64,000 nucleotides of DNA from Nipponacmea schrenckii (GCA_030562195.1 JAUJPP010000005.1:22183106-22247105); one strand, 5' to 3'. Numbered from the stretch's first letter, positions 1-12,475 are shown. Notes: generated from the sequence alone by a model not told the origin. Numbers and translations are program-made.

Positions 1-520
1 GTACAAAAATTGGCCATTTTGAAAAAATTTCATGGTATAGGCACCATATTTATCTCAAAATCTCACATTCCAATGGATAAATAGTACAAAGAGTTTGATT
101 AAAAACTTCGCTTTTTATCAAATTGGAATTCATAATAAGATTCTTTACTTTGTACACAGCCACTGGCCGGCCATAAAAATTGACCAAATAAATAGGAACG
201 AAGCCCTAACTCAAATTGAGCAGCGCCACTTGTCGTCATAATGATAACGTTCTCATGAAATGTGAGAAATGTTTTTCAATATTTGTTCGGTAAACTGCAT
301 TCGGCGTTATGAAGTGGGCGATATTAGTTCGGCTTTATCGTTAATTTATTCAGCAATATTCTTTATTCGAATGATAAAATTTTAACAACAAATTATGCAT
401 TTAGCGAACGAATGTCAAATTAAGCGTACAAATGTTGATTTTACTGTACTAATGTTTATCACCGAATTAAGCATTAAGAATGGTTAATTATGGCATTGAT
501 TGTCTTCCATATGGACATAC

Positions 521-3500
521 CTCTCCTCTGTGGAAGAAAACGTCGGTATTATATGGTGTTAGAGCAAGAGCTCGATCAAAACAGCCTTCAGCTTGAGATG
601 GATTGTGAACCCAATGTAAGAGACTCGCTGTCTGAATCAGTATGGTAGCTGATAGCTGCAGTATATTCGTAACAGCATAAGAAAATTTAAGCAATGCAAG
701 GCAATACAGTAATCTGTCATAAGCTTTTCTGGTTGTCTGTCTTCCCTAGCGTACCATTTACAAACTTTCGAGATACAATAAAGGTAACAATTGCAGTATA
801 AAGGTATAACATGGGCTTGTGGCAAGCCTCGCAAGCGAATACGCCCACCAGTGGCTAATTAGTTAGCTAAATGTGAACAGTAAAACAAACTCGATATGAG
901 AGTTTGATGCAATATCACATTTAGCTTGTGTTCACTCTACAGAAAAGAAATTCAGAGAGAAGGGGAGTATCATCCATATATTTTAACAAAAATACAGATT
1001 TAGCGAACAATCATTGTTCCAAGATTACGTGTACACTAAACTGAAGTCTTGCATATTGATCCGAATCAGAATTGTAGCCTGTAGAGGGAAGAAAATTATC
1101 GGATCATACTAAATTTAATAGTGCACATCTTCATAATGATATCAACACACATACAAACAATCAAAGAATCAATAGAGAATTATAGCCTGTAGAGTGAGCA
1201 CGGGTGCACCCTAAAGGTAATGGAGTGAAAAAAGCTAAGTCAGACACGATATTTCCCTGAAAAATCATTCAATCATCATAAAAATCAATAGGGATCATCT
1301 TCATAATGAAACTGACTCAAAAAATCAAAATCAAAAGAATCCATGAAGAATTGTAGCGTGTAGAGTGAGCATGAGATGCACCCTATAGGTAATGAAGTCA
1401 GATGCGATATTTCGATGAAAAATTATCCGATCATCACGAAAATCGATAGGGATCATCTTCATAATAGACACTGACCCACAAAATAAAAATAAAAAGAATC
1501 CATAAAGAATCGTTGCCTGAAGAGTGGGCACGAGTTTCACCCTATGGGTAATCGAGTGAAAAACGCTAAGTCAGACGCAATAGTTCGGTGAAAAATTATC
1601 CGATCATCATGAAAATCAATAGGGGTCATCTTCATAATGACACTAACCCACAAAATAAAAATCAAAAGAATCCATGAAGAATTGTAGCCTGTAGAGTGAG
1701 CACGAAAATATGTGAACGGACGGACGGACGGACCGACGGAAGGGGACCTACGGACCAACAGGGCGATTACAATATACGCCCATATTTATGTGTGGGCGTA
1801 TAAAAACGAAGTTTGTAATTGCTTGAGATCGTGAAAATGTTCATACTATTTTTCCTCCGTAACATGTACGTACCATCTAAGAACAGAAAATATTGTAACA
1901 CCTACCAAAGGGTCTATATTCGGTTTGAATTTCATCGGCAGAAGTATGTCAAGGGCATAATTCGGGGAGCCATACAAGAACATAGCTGTTGCCTTAAGTA
2001 ACATGTACTTTTCTGGATTAGTAGATGCAGTTATTTGCTTTTCTTCCAGAAGCAAGGCGGCCATGACATTTCCTTCCAGAAATTCCGTTTGAGCATGGAC
2101 TAGGGCTCTGTTAAATATAAAAAGTATAGAGATAGAAAATATCAGGTCAACACATTTTTCTGTAAGCCGCTAACTCAAATTCCAATTGTTCTAAGCAACC
2201 GAAAGCCCCCAATTTTTTTTAAGACCCTCTGATCTCACCTGTCTACTAAGTTCACTTTAGTACAAGCATCATCTTGGTTTAGAGAGAAAATACCACGGCT
2301 TGCTGGTAGTTTATCAATCACCTTCAAAGGGTGATTATGGAATCTTTCCAAAAATTCATCCACAATATACTTAGGAGGTGGTTGATGAGAATGTTGCTGT
2401 AACGAAAATGATTTCAAACCTAAGAATGTTTGGGTGCGAAACTGGAAGGAGAAAGTCATTCTTAAATATCGTTAATGAGAAACTTATTCGTTACATTCAG
2501 AAGCGAATCCATTCGATTGATTCAGTGGTTAAAACTCAATGTAATCAGTCCCGTCTTTGAAATCGAAAGCAAGTTGGCAATTCTTCAAAACTCGAGGCCG
2601 TGAGTCTTCTTTTAATGGCGGAAGTGGAGAATCCAACGAGGACTCTAATCTTTAAATTGAAAGAGAAGGACCCCGTTGTTTTGAGTACCCTTGTAATAAA
2701 TTGATACAAGTGGAAGTAACTTACATTATACAATGTCATGGTGCTCTCCTGGGCCAGTTGCTTGGTTATTTCCTGTATTCTGCCTGCTAACGAAGGCTCT
2801 GGGTATCGCATTATATAGGCAATGGTGGCATAATCTGTAAACACAACAGGAATCATCGGTCAATAAGCTAAGTGAACAGTGACATTCAGAGCACTAGACT
2901 AGTAGCATGATCAGTTAGTTGGAAGCGTCAAACCAACCAACCGACCATTCACAACACAAACAATTACTGATGTCGTGTCACTTGTATTTTTAGGGGGTGT
3001 GTCACGGTTTCTTAACTTTCCTAAAAACATAATATGAAAAATGGAAGGAAACACGTAACCTACCGCCAAGAGCTTCTTGTAATTTTCCAAATTTCATGTA
3101 GGCAGCGGCTCGCCTACGGTAGACATCTTGGTCTCCATTATATTGGGCTAAGGACAGTGAACAGTCCGCGATGACATTTTCTCGATCTCCCTGTAAAAAT
3201 CAGAAATCGTTCATTGTACGATACACATTCTTATTCCGTGGGTGAAAAAAATAGGAATCTTCGGCTTTTTCCTTGAATTTTTAATCCATGGTAAGACGTG
3301 AATCAGTTTACACCTTTAAATAATATTCGACCACTGTTCACTATCACTAAGGTGTACATCATTGGAAGCAGAAATCACATACAATTTGGTCCAAGGTCCA
3401 AGAACAATTGTAAAATTAACACATACCATCTCCTGATAGACGGACGCACGGCATCCATAGATCTTGGCCTTCAAGAATCGTTCATCCGCTTTACAACAAT

Positions 3501-4224
3501 CAACACTGTCCGTATAAGCAGCAAGGGCTTCCTCATAATTTTGCTGTTTGTGTAGCTTATCACCTGCTTGTTTAAAACATTCAGCAAAGATGGTGGACAT
3601 TGGAGGTCCAATGTCTTCCAATTTTATGGGAGGCAACTCCATTGGCCTATCTATCGATGTTCCGGTTTTTACGCCACTATAAATATCAACATGCTTCCAG
3701 ATATCAGCGCTTGGTTTAACAACATTGACTGGTTTTTTATCTGAAAAGGGACAATGATTAGGTCCACGTCATGATAAGATAAAAATTGTGCTTCACATAA
3801 TCCGTATATAGCATATTTAAATTGTGTGTATTGGATGCAAGCCTGACACTCAAAAAGGTCCATTAGACTTAATCTGAATTTTTAATCAGTCAGCATTTTG
3901 AATTGATCACATTTAATATGGCCCATTTTGGGCCATTATTTAAGTAAGATAAAGCACTCAAACTTTCTGATAGTGATATTAAGCCAAAGAATGAATGTTC
4001 AATTATCAAGCCTTATTTATAAAATAAAACAAGAGAAAATCTATATTTGGGAACAATTTTTTCCAATTTTCAAGTTACTTACCTTTTTTGTCGTCAATTT
4101 TGGCAAGTTTGGCATTTTTTTTACGTTTTTGGATAAGGTAAGTCCCCGTTACTCCTATCCCAATCCCAGCAGCTAAGCCTAATCTTAGATTAAAATCAAC
4201 TTGGCTTATATTCCACAAAGGCAT
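521..4224 (-). CDS. TOM70-like TPR mitochondrial import receptor (3' end off window)
   Basis: Exons on the minus strand in transcript order: 4083-4224, 3427-3740, 3064-3190, 2725-2834, 2239-2396, 1906-2107, 521-631, each with GT/AG borders and joining in frame. The first exon starts MPLWNISQVDFNLRLG and continues with a glycine-rich hydrophobic segment followed by a basic QKRKK stretch, as expected for a signal-anchored outer-membrane protein. Later exons carry TPR motifs (for example AGDKLHKQQNYEEALAAYTD), a segment QPPPKYIVDEFLERF that lines up with the PSPQFIKSYFSSF region of TOMM70, and ALALTPYNTDVFFHRGE, which lines up with the TOMM70 repeat ending DVYHHRGQ. TOM70 receives preproteins and Hsp70/Hsp90 clients at the mitochondrial surface. 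Similarity to TOMM70 is clear in layout but weak residue by residue, so this may be a diverged paralogue. The exon at 521 has a good donor, and no further exon was found at 1-520, so the C-terminus lies outside. Confidence 0.65.
838..1806. repeat. Pearl-type element with about 165-bp core tandem repeats
   Basis: The left end has aatacgcccac at about 838. The core holds about four units of roughly 165 bp, each with 'gtagcctgtagagtgagcac' and 'gggatcatcttcataatga' motifs (about 1075-1700). An ACGG microsatellite (cggacggacggaccgacgg) follows, then the terminal stem cgcccatatttatgtgtgggcg. This order matches the 'pearl' elements described from bivalves (non-autonomous, often linked to Helentrons). 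It lies in the TOM70-like intron between exons 1906-2107 and 521-631. Confidence 0.6.
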
Positions 4225-5641
4225 TTCCGAAAAAAATCCGAAAAATGATCCTTATAGTTAGAGCGCGTCTTTACTCTTTAAGTTTTGCGTTCAGGATGAG
4301 GAACAAGACCATAGCGTTGTCTGGCAACATATCGATGCAATTTTCAAAAATGCTTATTAACATTCTAATAATGGAAAAAAAATCACCCATGGGGTTCAAA
4401 TACTCAAAGTCTTCATTTTTGATTCTAAATTGTTGATATATTTAATTTTACGTCAAACATTATTATTTCTAAACCTAGGACTACTTGACGTCGCGCTTGT
4501 TTATAGCTTGAGCCTACGACGGTACGCGGTTCTTTTGTTCTAATTATGACGTTACGTCAATGCCTTAAATCCTATTTTAAACGTTGACTATTCTGCAAAG
4601 AGACTTTCTTTGATGTTATACTATTTTAACATTATATTTCCTATCCCAGAGTTCGTATATAGTTTTTCTTGATTTAGTGTAGGTGTACGTAAACTTCTAG
4701 ACGAATGCTCGCTTTATAATGGCCTGCTATTTAGCTTATTATAGATACGCCATGTCTGAATAAGACTGTTCTTTTCATGTTGTGAATTTTCCAAATAGGG
4801 ATAAGAGTGTAATCAAAACAAAAATTATCTTATATAATAAAATATAAAAATAGTAAAGACCACAATGATTCCTTCGGCCTGTATTAAATGATTTATTAAG
4901 TATTATGTCGTTTCGAGTCTTTGCTTACAATTAATAAAATAGCACATAGTATAGAATTGAAAATATAGATGAAGAAGTACAAGTCATATAATTTATGGGT
5001 ATTAACAGCAACAAAACCCGTATGAAACAGGTTTATAATTTTATAGTGTAGGCATAAAATTATAATAATTTCAAGCCTATAACGCTTAGTCTAGTTCTTG
5101 CAATTACATGAGAGCTTTTTTTTTAAATCATGTTTTATCCTTATGACCAATTATTTATTTTATTTTATTTTATTTTTTTATACGATTCAAAATGTTCGGG
5201 CTGTGGATCCATTTAATAAAGACACGCCAGAATGAAATAGATTCACCCCCATGACACATCTGTGAATCTGGTAAAGGCAAACTCATCACAAAACAAATAG
5301 TTAACGTTCACGTCATTCATTGAAAACTGTTCGACTCTCCATAATGTGGCACGTCGTTTGCTGAACATTACCTATAGACCGATTGATGGAAAATTGAATC
5401 TTCAGCTTAATACAATTTGTTTCCTAAAATATAGATCCGGTGGTTGATGAGTATACCTTGATATTGCAGTTGAGACACCAGTCCTGCGATCAGTCATTCA
5501 GTTTTTATAAAACATTTTCTTAAAAATACTAATACTAAATGATAATATTCAGTAGAGATTTTGTCAATGACCACAGGGTCCTGTATATTGTTTTTTTTTG
5601 ATAGGCGTATTTAGGCTGACAATCGTTTTCCGTTGGAAGGG
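4225..5641. other. AT-rich spacer without a recognised gene
   Basis: Upstream flank of the TOM70-like gene. It contains only short open frames, homopolymers and a TTTTA-type simple run near 5155-5180. It should hold the TOM70-like promoter, but I see no distinctive element. Confidence 0.4.
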
Positions 5642-6021
5642 TCAATGGTAATGTGAAGCCTCACTGAATTTGCCCTGGGCAGTGTAATATATCGCAGACA
5701 TGTCCAAGAAATCCCGACTATTCATGGCGTATTGTAACCTGGATTCAAACATCTTCAAAGATTTTGAAAACAATTTTCTGAAATAGAAAAAAAATCTGGA
5801 AAAAAAAAACGTTAACAAAAGTGTCAAACACTTGTCAAGCAAAGTGTCAAAGATGAATCACTGAAAAAAGGGACTATTTAAACACTTTATAATTACTGTC
5901 AATCAAAGACGTCAAAATATTATGTCAGCATGTAGCTGATTTTTTCATAAGCTTTGACACACGAAGGGTCGATCTTAAAGGCTTTCTCTGAGCTTTCTAA
6001 AGCTCTAATTTTTCCATCCAC
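5642..6021 (-). pseudogene. TOM70-like C-terminal exons (partial or decayed paralogue)
   Basis: Two minus-strand blocks. Block 5920-6021 follows a plausible CTAATAG acceptor and reads VDGKIRALESSEKAFKIDPS, then CVKAYEKISYMLT and a stop; it resembles a TPR helix pair. Block 5642-5777 follows a TTTCAG acceptor and reads SLKMFESRLQYAMNSRDF ... GKFSEASHYH then stop, resembling the end of TOMM70 in length and spacing. They lie upstream of, and on the same strand as, the start of the TOM70-like gene, so they cannot be its own 3' end. No matching 5' exons were found to the right, and the first block lacks a donor before its stop. A tandem-duplicate remnant is the simplest reading. Confidence 0.4.
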
Positions 6022-7152
6022 CTATTAGATACCTGTTACTGAAATATCCAAACGCAATCATACAAACGACACATTGAAATAAAAAAAGAAAAGTTAAGTC
6101 GAATAAATATTTTTACTCATCAGGGTTCGATTCAGAATAAGGAAACGAACTTAATTCATTTTGAATACAAAGAAGCCTACGCTTTAAGGGCCAGATTCTG
6201 AATTTCAAGAGGAAATTGGCTTGTTTTCCTGTGACTCGAAATTTGGTAGAGAGCATCCTCGGATAGTTGGGAACCTTCAGTTTAGATTACAACTTTACAT
6301 CTCGGGTCATTTTCGAACAGCAGCTTTTCAAGGTTTTGTTCTGTACCTCAAATATGCAACTAAACTCTGTGTAACCGTATAAGGCTGGTGGCCGCCTCCA
6401 CCCCCAAACTAAAATTTAGATCCTAGTAATATAATTTATTTTGCAAACGTACGATAATCATTCACGATCTAATTCGGTAAGAATATTGTTTCGCTTATAA
6501 CACTTCCGAGAAAATCAAGAGGAAAATCGCTTGTATTTAGGTTTGTGGAAAAGTCAGAAACCAAAAATGCTACGCCAGGCAGAATTTTTAAGGTAGACAT
6601 TTGAAAATTGAATCTGTGATCGGTCGACAGCCTGTCAAAAGTTATCGTCGTAACTGTCACATTGTGCAACTATATAAATTCTTTAGGACTGTATCGCTAA
6701 TATAGGGGGTTGAGATAGAGTCAGAAACTCAATCAAACACATCTCAGATACATGTTATCAGTGGAATACCTTAGTTTGTATGGACTCGCTCCAACAAAAC
6801 ACTCTATGCAATTGTAGTCCGTGGTACTGTTCTCTCCTTATTTGGGGCTTTTGCAGGACTATTATTTGGAATTTGTGATATGAGATTTACAAACGTGGAA
6901 GACAATTCTAAAAATATTATTTTTGTATGCGGATGTTCAGCGGATGTTTAAAAAATGTAGTTGTTTACCTTCACTTTGATTAGTTCAAAAAATTTTCAAT
7001 GAAATGAAAAGTTCAATGAATTTTTGTCCTAAAACTAAGTATTGGCCAGACTTTCATGTGACATGATGGACAGTTTTCAGTGAGATTTCTAGAAAAGGTT
7101 AAAGATGGTTACATTTCGTGGTTTAGCCTGGAAACAGATGACAATTAAATAA
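6022..7152. other. Non-coding spacer, nothing recognised
   Basis: AT-rich sequence with scattered short open frames that show no homology or splice context. No tRNA, repeat or transposon ends were recognised. Confidence 0.35.
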
Positions 7153-7314
7153 TTGCAACAATATTTTCGTTATTTGGATAACACTTTCTTGGTATAGCAC
7201 AGATTCTAGTGCTGAAAATTGACTGAGACCCGAACGGGTCTCAGCCAATTTTCAGCACTAGAATCTGTGCTATACCAAGAAAGTGTAATCCCAATAACGA
7301 AAATATTGTAGCAA
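7153..7314. repeat. Long near-perfect inverted repeat (hairpin, arms about 80 nt)
   Basis: The left arm runs from ttgcaacaatattttcgtta to about 7232 and the right arm is its reverse complement, ending at ...ttgtagcaac (about 7314), with almost no loop (cccgaacggg at the centre). The inner ~50 bp of each arm is essentially perfect, and mismatches appear only toward the outer ends. It could be a foldback element, a recent inverted duplication or a hairpin RNA precursor. Confidence 0.8.
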
Positions 7315-7618
7315 CACCACTTTCTAAATGACATTAAATCATCTCAATTAAGTAATTGGTATCGATCTGAATGGTGAGTTATGTTGTTGCATTCAGTTTT
7401 GTCTGAATATCAAATGAACTAAAGTGAGATATTCATTATCAGATCATCGATGAACTTTTATCAATTTTGACACGCATTTCCAAGCCAACTGTCTAAATTA
7501 GTCCTTGTTGTAATAGCCTAAACCAATTTCAACAGCGAGTTCTTGTTTAATCAACCGTCGTAGAAAAAAAAGATAACATCATAATCTAATTTAGCGTTTT
7601 AGAAGATAAACTGATAAT

Positions 7619-7683
7619 GTATATATACCATTAATCATGGCTACAAAGCTTTTCAAAACCATCTTCTTCAAGCTGTTATAAAA
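7619..7683 (+). promoter_or_regulatory. Possible TATA box and 5' leader exon of the small secreted-protein gene
   Basis: gtatatatacc at about 7619-7630 could be a TATA box. A good donor (aaaag/gtaagc) lies near 7683 and a good acceptor (tttatatttcag) directly precedes the ATG at 7818. Together they suggest a short leader exon and an intron just before the coding exon. No transcript evidence is available. Confidence 0.35.
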
Positions 7684-7817
7684 GGTAAGCGATGGCAATC
7701 CAAACCCCATAACAAGTTATGTCAAATTGTCACATCTCTTCTTCCAGATGAAATTTCGACAGGACAGCGGCATTTTTTGCTATTTCAGATGACAGTATTG
7801 GTTGATTTATATTTCAG

Positions 7818-8084
7818 ATGAGAACTACCGGTACTTTTTTATCTGTTTACATCGCAGTTGCTATTTTACAAGTACGTGTAGGTCCGATTCTTTGTTGGAA
7901 TCCACATGAATCAGATTCTATGGAAGGTAGCGGAGAATCAGATCATCAACTATTCGAAGCATTGTTCAATAAGATTGATCAGCTATGGAAAGAGAATGAT
8001 CAGCTGTTGACTGAGGTCGACCAGTTATACGCTGAGGTCGATAAGCTGTTTAAAGACGATGATCTAATACCTGTTCGGATATAG
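7818..8084 (+). CDS. Putative small secreted heptad-repeat protein, 88 aa
   Basis: The open frame starts at an ATG immediately after a splice-acceptor-like tttcag. Residues 1 to about 26 (MRTTGTFLSVYIAVAILQ...) look like a signal peptide ending near GPILC. After an acidic linker, residues about 50-80 contain four consecutive seven-residue units ending in DQL/DKL (NKIDQL, KENDQL, TEVDQL, AEVDKL), an ideal coiled-coil register encoded by 21-bp repeats. The acidic tail is short. I do not recognise a family. Signal peptide, coiled coil, TATA box and acceptor occurring together argue for a real gene, but the size is small and chance remains possible. Confidence 0.45.
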   Translation: MRTTGTFLSVYIAVAILQVRVGPILCWNPHESDSMEGSGESDHQLFEALFNKIDQLWKENDQLLTEVDQLYAEVDKLFKDDDLIPVRI

Positions 8085-9989
8085 AAATCAGTTTATATCT
8101 GATCTTAGTTAAAAATCTTTTCTTGGATCACTTACACACACTTTGTGTTTAGTTTATAAAAACAGTTAGCTAAGCAGGAACATTACATAATGTTACTTTA
8201 TTCTGTTATGAATATTATGAAGGTAAATGCACTTAAGTTCCATCAAGTTCCTTATAATGTGAATAGAAATTATAATTAAACCCAGCAAATTTAGAACTGA
8301 AGGGTTCGATTACACTTCCAAGTTGAGCAGTGGGCATCAATATCGAAGTTGAGGATGTGGACGACGTTGAATGAATGCTTCAATACTTTAAGCATCTACC
8401 AATAACGTTGATAGCATGGTGCGGGTTTAAGCCATTCTGTGGCTTTTCTAGGGGCATCCATGGGAGGACTGGAGGATTGGATGACTTGTTTGGATGTTCC
8501 TCATCGTAGGCTAGTCATCTTAATAGCAGAATCAATATGGTCAAAGTAGACAGCGGTTCATGCCATCTACTTCTATGTGTACAAGGTGCTGCAAAAATAA
8601 GATCTTGGACTGCAGGCTCTGCAGAATCACAACTCTCAATCCATGGCAGATACTGAGTGAATTCAATAACTTCTTGAACTTGTTGACCTTAAGTGTTCAT
8701 GAGAGGCCAACAAACACGACGTAGTGCATCACTGTGAAAATCGCGAGATCTTTCTCCGATAATTGAAGAGCACCCACAGTTTGGACACAAAGACCGAAAA
8801 TATAGATGTCCTGAACACTTTCCTCCCTCCAGAAGGTAAAAGACTCACAGCATCAGTTTTGTCATGATCTGCTGTCTGGTTTCCTGTATTCAATTGTGTA
8901 GACTAACTGGTTCAGAGCCCGCCGAGCTAGTCAGCATTTTACGACCGAATAGTGATGTAAATGGCCCACAAAGGAACTACAGCCAGATCCATAAGGATGC
9001 CTTGTCCTTTATCCATGGCATGCAGATGTTTTACCAGTATCTTTACGGACACCAGTAAATACTCATGATTGATCTCAATAGGGTTTTGGACACATTGGCA
9101 ATCGGGCGCCCGCTTCTGTCTGGATAGCATGAAACAGGACTGCTCCATGCTAACATTGGGCGGATCACAAGACAGTTCCAAACTTTTTCTAGAATAAAAC
9201 TTTTACATCAATTCTTGTGAAAGAGGCAATGGGTGGCGTGATCCCCACTGATTATTCACAACAAACACGGCTTCAAGTTGCCCGATGTTGGAGTTTGCCT
9301 TATAAAAGACCAGCTTCGTCTCAGACTTGAATTTTACTTCCAGGACAAAGTCCTTGAGGCATCCCGATTTTTGCTGTAAGAGTTTCGGGAATTCATTACA
9401 CAGTTGATGTCAACCTCGTTGCAAATGGCAGCATAAGGCTCGTTGGATGTCGTTGGATGCAAAACTGTTGCACCGTCACTCTCGGCCGGGCATTCTTTAC
9501 TCCTCAGTGCACAAAAATTCCAAGAGTCTGGTAGTGTTTCGTCTCAGCAAATTCAGATCAGGTAACTACATGTATGTAGGGATATGAATCCCAGCAAGTA
9601 TAGAATTGAGTGAAAAATTAGATTTTGAGGCACTTGAATCCCATTCCTTATCCTCAATGGGCCACTTAATTATTGTAGTAAAGTGTCCATAATATCATTC
9701 TTGTGTTACTGCGCGCGTAGTTGCATAACTTCACTGTTTGTTGCTGTTTTTGCAGTTCCAATTCTACTGTATGTCGCTTCGACTGAAACTACATTTGATG
9801 TGCTTGTCGAACGGTGCTGCTTACATAGTCGTAGTTAGGTTTTTTTTTTAGTTTTTTTATTGTTCCATGTCACTTTTAATGGTCTTTCACACCTTGTATA
9901 TTAAGAGTTAATAAATTTTCATCTTGTGATTCGTTGTGTTTTCTATGCAGAAGATTGGAGACGATCATTTATAATAAACATAGATACTA
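8085..9989. other. Intergenic stretch with possible decayed coding sequence
   Basis: This region is less AT-rich than its surroundings. On the minus strand at about 9000-9400 several short open stretches read like degraded protein (for example QKSGCLKDFVLEVKFKSET), without an intact frame or recognised family. A poly(A)-signal-like aattaaa near 8274 could serve the upstream 88-aa gene. Nothing else is supported. Confidence 0.3.
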
Positions 9990-10760
9990 CTGTGAACTAA
10001 ATGGGGTTATCGATCAATCGAAGCGACCAGCAATGGATAAAATCGTTCTTGGGTTTGTCCAAAGCCTTTGATTTGCTAGGAAAGACGGTTTGTGATCATC
10101 AGATAAAAGGCAACATCTCCAATATTACCAATAAGAAGCACTCGATGGAGAATTGCACCCTCAAGGCTCTGTAACATGCCAAATCATCTTCAGCATTATG
10201 ATCAACTATCTTGCTCAGAACTATGTGCAGCATGAGGACCATTCGGTTAGACTTAAATGCACTGGTCATAATAACCATTATATCGTGAAGATTCGCATGC
10301 AAATAACTTTGAGCCACGATAACAAATGTGCAACCGACTAGGGTTTCATCACAGTCGGCTGTACTGCAGCAGGGGGAAGGAACACATCGGAATTGGTCTT
10401 ATACTGAAGAATGTAAAGATTAAAACCAAGTAAATTCAGTAAAGTTCCTTGGAGTCGACCTTTACGACTACATCCTTATCTTTGCCAAATATCTTAACTG
10501 TTTACACTATATTCCGGGTACCTTATGGGAAGCAAATAGGGAGGCTTTAATGATGGTGTACAGGTCATTGGTTTGATCATGGTCGTATTGTTGTTCGAAC
10601 AGTAACACCCAAGTTACAGCTGAAACTAGAAGAACTATCCAAAACTCCCATACCACATCACGGAAAATGGCTAGACTGTTGTAACAAGGGAAGTCAAAGT
10701 CTGCAGAACACTCAAATTCGGAATTCTGCAATTCCGTATCATCTAGGATTAAGAAGAAAT
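9990..10760 (+). mobile_element. Decayed non-LTR retrotransposon (reverse transcriptase remnant)
   Basis: The broken plus-strand frames include GLSKAFDLLGKTVCDH, matching the LDLSKAFDxVDH motif of LINE reverse transcriptases. They also include KFLGVDLYDYIL near 10440-10480, matching the KFLGV segment near the end of the RT domain. Stops and frame changes interrupt it. It is an old fragment with no intact ORF. Confidence 0.5.
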
Positions 10761-10802
10761 GGGGCGGACACTTTTAGATACCAGATTCATACGAAGATAC
10801 CA

Positions 10803-11167
10803 GGGAGCCGGGGTGGCTCAGTGGGTTAGACGCTTGCTCGCTAACCTGAAGGTCCAGGGTTCAATCCCGGCAAAGGTCGAGATGAACTTTCGGATTTTTC
10901 AGCCCGGTTTCCCCTTGTCAGTGATGCAGGTCGGAGGGACTGACATGGAAAAAGCGTCTAGTCGTTCGGATGGGACAATAAACCGAGGCCCCGTGTGCTA
11001 CAGGCTGTGCACTTTAAAGATCCCTCGACAGTTGGAAATCGCAAAAAGAGTAGGCTAATGCCGCTGTCCTGGCAAAATTTCCCTCATTGCACACTGCATG
11101 GCGTTGCCCGTCTTCATTAGCCCATAAGGTGCAGAAGAGTAGGACGTAAAACTCCATTCATTTCATT
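10803..11167 (+). mobile_element. Complete tRNA-derived SINE with 16-bp target duplication
   Basis: The head gggagccggggtggctcagt carries an A box (tggctcagtgg), and about 45 nt later the B box ggttcaatccc. A conserved body follows, and the tail ends attcatttcatt. The direct repeat tcatacgaagatacca flanks it exactly at 10787-10802 and 11168-11183, proving retroposition. At least seven further partial copies of this family lie in the window, mostly on the opposite strand. Confidence 0.9.
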
Positions 11168-11844
11168 TCATACGAAGATACCAATTTTATTTTAATCAAA
11201 CATGAATTGATCTGGATGTATCTCATGATTTTGATCATTAGAGTATTGGCGGGTCGTGCACTCGAAGCAGACCAGGGTTACTCTTTTCACCTGATGCTAC
11301 TTCTTGAATTAGTCCACTCTTTACACCTGTTAAGGCAATTTTGCCATTTTTGGAAGGAGATATTTGATCAAAGGATTCTTATTCGTAAGGAGTTTTTAAA
11401 ATAGAAATCACACCAAAAACGAAATCAGTTGAAAACAAGCCCAAATTTTTTGTCTAAGGTCCCTTTGAAGTAAAAGCATTTAAAAAGCAAACTGTACTTC
11501 GATTACAAATATGAAAAACTTTGTTTTATACTAATATTTATTCCTTCCCAGTAGATAATGGGAGGGTTATAGAAATCGTAAGCCTTTGATTCACAGTGGA
11601 GAATCGTCCTGGACTATTGTATGTGAATCATATATGTCCGCAGTTCAAAATTCAAATCAAAAGAGAAAACACATTGGAACCAAATATGGTTATCCGGTTA
11701 TAAGGGCAGTTACACATCAAGTCTAATCACTGCATAGTCTCGCCTTCTAGACTGCAAACTGATGAGCATGCTAAAGAAAGAGAAATGATCAGTCGAGGAA
11801 TCAGCCATGTACTTAATTCCGATAAAAATAGCGATGGCCATTGT

Positions 11845-12437
11845 AATACGCCCACATTTATAATGGCAGCCAATTTGATATTTCTTGAATTTTAATTAAA
11901 GTTCCTCCTTGGGTGATTAGGAACACTCACAATAAATTTTATCGAAATCCAGCTCTCTATCGTGTCCACAAATAATTAAAGATTAAGGGTAATAAATGAT
12001 TTTAAATAGGGTTCAGTCTTGGGTGATTACAAAAGCTCACACCAAGTTTCGTCAAAATCCATCAAGAAACCAGCTCTCTATCGAGTCTAAAAAAAAATTC
12101 AAGAACAAGGGCAACAGTAAATAATTTTCGAATAGTTCGATTTTTAATAGGGTTTATTTTTAAGTGATTACAAACGCACCCCATTTCATCAAAATCCATC
12201 CAGAAACCAGCTCTCTATGGTATCCACAAAGAATTCAAGAACAAAGGCAAACGCGTTTTAAAGAACAATGTCAATATTAAATATTTTTCGATTGGTCTAT
12301 TTCATCCTTGGTTTATAAAAAACAGTCACACCAAGTTTCGTCAAAATCAATCAAGAAACCAGCTCTCAATTGTGGACGGACAGACAGACAGGTGCGACGA
12401 CTATATACGCCCAAATTATTGTGTGGGCGTATAAAAA
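11845..12437. repeat. Pearl-type element downstream of HUWE1
   Basis: It begins aatacgcccacatttataatg and contains about four ~150-bp units, each with 'aaaccagctctcta' and 'gggtgattacaa'-like motifs. It ends with the ggacggacagacagacagg microsatellite and the stem cgcccaaattattgtgtgggcg. It sits directly beyond the predicted HUWE1 poly(A) site. Confidence 0.6.
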
Positions 12438-12469
12438 CAGCAACTTTAATGTCTGGATGTAATGAGAAC

Positions 12470-12475
12470 TTTATT
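12470..12475 (-). terminator. HUWE1 poly(A) signal AATAAA
   Basis: tttatt on the plus strand reads AATAAA for HUWE1, about 565 nt beyond the stop codon and just before the adjacent pearl element. The interval 12476-13037 is AT-rich 3'UTR without other features. Confidence 0.5.

Noticed and set aside
10809..10870. Possible functional tRNA gene (A and B boxes)
   Set aside because: It is the head of a retroposed SINE with poly-repeat tail and flanking target duplication; no proper acceptor stem.
10759..11058. 99-aa plus-strand open frame
   Set aside because: Lies entirely over the SINE body.
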